DNA from: Candidatus Amesbacteria bacterium
GTDB lineage: Bacteria > Patescibacteriota > Microgenomatia > CAZETR01 > Amesbacteraceae
Reading direction: 5' to 3'
Assembly (NCBI GenBank): GCA_030681075.1
Contig: JAUXUE010000022.1
Span: 1 to 6,829 of the forward strand
DNA: 6,829 nt
Shown here: positions 6,103-6,829 of the stretch, piece after piece
Layout: each line of letters opens with the position of its first letter
How positions within the stretch are numbered: position 1 is the first letter of the stretch
Notes under the pieces: model-generated
Database searches by the model: none
What the model saw: the letters and a program-made list of their open reading frames with translations, nothing else
Told to the model about the DNA's origin: nothing
Position numbers and translations under genes: made by a program

Positions 6103-6130
6103 ATGATACCATATATGGTATCAAAGTCAA
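6103..6130 (-). promoter_or_regulatory. Promoter of the antitoxin gene
   Basis: Reading the minus strand, TTGACT (6130-6125) and TATCAT (6108-6103) are 16 nt apart, and the -10 ends 6 nt before the ATG at 6096. The -35 overlaps the toxin stop codon (6129-6127). The antitoxin can thus be made without the toxin, a common way to keep antitoxin in excess. The 20-bp palindrome fills the spacer. Confidence 0.6.
6104..6123. promoter_or_regulatory. Perfect 20-bp palindrome, probable antitoxin operator
   Basis: TGATACCATATATGGTATCA equals its own reverse complement over all 20 bases. It lies in the 30-nt gap between the toxin stop and the antitoxin start, covering the spacer and most of the -10 of the antitoxin promoter. 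A dimeric XRE repressor bound here would block RNA polymerase, so negative autoregulation is the natural reading. With no loop and no T-run it is unlikely to be a terminator. Confidence 0.75.
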
Positions 6131-6471
6131 TGATTTCTCCAAATGGCCAATCGTTTCAAAGCTGTGTCAATTTCCTTAATAGGTGTATTTAGAGAATTTT
6201 TAAAAAAACCATGAAGCACAATAATATTATTTTCAGAAACGCCAACATACAGAACTCGAATGTTGTCCTTACCCAATACTCTGATTTCCCACAACGGAGA
6301 TCCAGAAAGTTTCTTTACATAAGGTCGAATTGATTCAATACCATAATTTTCGGCCAATTCAAAAATTCTTCTAATTTTAACGCGTTGACCAATAATGAGT
6401 GAATCAATAAACTCTTTTACTGGGTTGTTTCCGCTTGGAGAAGTGTAGTAATACACTATAGACTTACTCAT
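6127..6471 (-). CDS. higB: RelE/HigB-type toxin (phage Gp49-like)
   Basis: A 114-residue basic protein of the HigB/Gp49-like branch of the RelE superfamily, usually ribosome-dependent mRNA interferases. Family features in order: NNPVKEFIDSL (15-25), the helical region IGQRVKIRRIFELAENYG (27-44), YVKKLSGSPLWEIRV (51-65, the core strand with K54, W61, E62 and R64), IRVLYVG (71-77), IIVLHGFFKN (83-92, the strand before the basic C-terminal region) and TPIKEIDTALKRL (96-108). The frame is open to an ATG at 6513, which would add 14 residues. I chose the ATG at 6471 because TATAAT ends exactly 6 nt upstream of it and because the family begins at this strand. The toxin gene precedes the antitoxin, the order seen in higBA. 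The stop is TGA. Catalytic activity is inferred from family only. Confidence 0.87.
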   Translation of the reverse strand: MSKSIVYYYTSPSGNNPVKEFIDSLIIGQRVKIRRIFELAENYGIESIRPYVKKLSGSPLWEIRVLGKDNIRVLYVGVSENNIIVLHGFFKNSLNTPIKEIDTALKRLAIWRNH

Positions 6472-6474
6472 GAA

Positions 6475-6489
6475 GATATTATATATGGT
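6475..6489. promoter_or_regulatory. Degenerate second operator over the toxin promoter
   Basis: GATATTATATATGGT matches GATACCATATATGGT of the palindrome (6105-6119) at 13 of 15 positions. One half-site (ATATATGGT) is intact, the other is altered. It overlaps the toxin -10 at 6478-6483. A lower-affinity site for the antitoxin is the simplest reading, but the AT-rich core could also match by chance. Confidence 0.45.
6478..6483 (-). promoter_or_regulatory. -10 (TATAAT) of the leaderless toxin promoter
   Basis: On the minus strand a perfect TATAAT is followed by the 6 nt ATCTTC and then the ATG at 6471. This fixes the toxin start and indicates a leaderless message. No good -35 is visible at 16-18 nt. 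Confidence 0.6.
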
Positions 6490-6568
6490 GAATTCTAAAA
6501 CCACTACGAACACTTAGATCATATCCAAACATGTTACCGTTCAGATTGGTTTATGAACTTAATAAATA

Positions 6569-6577
6569 TGATATGAT
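6569..6577 (+). promoter_or_regulatory. Extended -10 promoter (TGATATGAT) for the 6584 gene
   Basis: TG at 6569-6570, one base, then TATGAT at 6572-6577, followed by exactly 6 nt (CGAATT) and the ATG at 6584. There is no Shine-Dalgarno sequence. TTGGTT at 6547-6552 is a possible -35 with a long 19-nt spacer. It is divergent from the toxin promoter across a 112-nt gap that holds nothing else I can identify. Confidence 0.6.
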
Positions 6578-6583
6578 CGAATT

Positions 6584-6778
6584 ATGAAAGTCAAAATCTT
6601 TGACCAATCGGGGTTGGGAAAGTATTCGAATAAGTGGTTAGCTTTGGATCCCGTGTCTATGCAAGTAATTGTTTCGGGGAATAAAGTTGGGGATGTGCTG
6701 AACAGAGCTAAAAAAGAAGGAATAGAACGCCCTGTTCTCACAAGAGCACCCAAAAATTACGAGGCTTATATTTTGTAA
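6584..6778 (+). CDS. Small DUF5678-like protein
   Basis: A 64-residue cytoplasmic protein with no signal or membrane segment. The pattern is YSNKWLALD (14-22), a short beta turn with VIVSGNKVGDVLNRAKKEGI (28-47), then ERPVLTRAPKNYEAYIL (48-64). This KWxALD...VxxxGxxxxxVLxxAxxxGxxxPVLxxxP...YIL layout matches the small DUF5678 family as I remember it from uncultivated bacteria and archaea, where members often sit beside toxin-antitoxin genes or small aspartic-protease-like genes. Its function is unknown. It is divergent from the toxin gene and has its own extended -10 promoter 6 nt upstream. It could be an accessory gene carried with the toxin-antitoxin pair, but nothing in the sequence proves this. 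Confidence 0.72.
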   Translation: MKVKIFDQSGLGKYSNKWLALDPVSMQVIVSGNKVGDVLNRAKKEGIERPVLTRAPKNYEAYIL

Positions 6779-6829
6779 AACCCTGTGACTTAGTGAGTAG
6801 TAGCTATTATCATTCCGACTAAAGGCACG

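Noticed and set aside
6472..6513. Toxin start at the ATG at 6513 (128 residues).
   Set aside because: The extra 14 residues match nothing in the family and would cover the TATAAT promoter; the ATG at 6471 has the fixed 6-nt spacing.
6779..6829. Short open stretch at the right edge, possibly the start of another gene.
   Set aside because: Stops occur in the first bases, and the only frame left open from about 6795 has no start codon I can support; too short to judge.
1..6829. CRISPR array, tRNA, rRNA, insertion sequence or riboswitch.
   Set aside because: I saw no regularly spaced repeats, no clover-leaf or rRNA core sequences, no transposase and no leader long enough for a riboswitch; nearly all bases are coding.

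Overview
The window reads as a compact, AT-leaning bacterial chromosome segment. It fits a Candidate Phyla Radiation (Patescibacteria) genome, perhaps the Microgenomates side. That placement is an inference from style: very short intergenic gaps, small single-membrane-segment proteins of unknown function between housekeeping genes, an ftsEX-M23 cassette, a DUF5678-like small protein, and few Shine-Dalgarno sequences. TGA is used as a normal stop (338-1354, 1752-2783 and 6127-6471) and a release factor 2 gene is present. The standard code therefore applies, not the UGA=Gly code of Gracilibacteria/Absconditabacteria.

Layout. Positions 2-325: 3' end of an AlkA-type DNA glycosylase gene. 338-1354: DHH/DHHA1 phosphoesterase (NrnA-like). 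1368-1739: membrane-anchored hypothetical. 1752-2783: release factor 2 (prfB). 2796-3185: second anchored hypothetical. 3190-5808: overlapping cassette ftsE, ftsX and a secreted coiled-coil M23 peptidase, the ATPase, permease and periplasmic effector of a FtsEX-EnvC-like division hydrolase system. On the minus strand, 6471-6127 and 6096-5809 encode a HigB/RelE-type toxin and a HigA-type (XRE) antitoxin, toxin first. 6584-6778: a 64-residue DUF5678-like protein. 6779-6829 holds no gene I can support. No gene-free stretch exceeds about 112 bases.

Two features stand out. First, eight of the ten complete genes, on both strands, have a -10-like hexamer that ends exactly 6 nt (once 7 nt) before the start codon and have no usable Shine-Dalgarno sequence. 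This is the geometry of leaderless transcription. At four consecutive junctions (325/338, 1354/1368, 1739/1752, 2783/2796) the stop codon of the upstream gene directly abuts the -10 hexamer of the next, so stop, promoter and start form one module of about 18 nt. The two genes without this signal, ftsX and the M23 gene, are the overlapping internal genes of the ftsE operon. Second, the M23 domain of the division hydrolase is circularly permuted: the half carrying the HLH motif comes before the half carrying HxxxD, and the protein ends two residues after the last catalytic His. All expected catalytic residues are present.

The toxin-antitoxin pair has a perfect 20-bp palindrome placed between the -35 and -10 of the antitoxin promoter. 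A degenerate copy lies over the toxin promoter, suggesting that both genes are repressed by the antitoxin.
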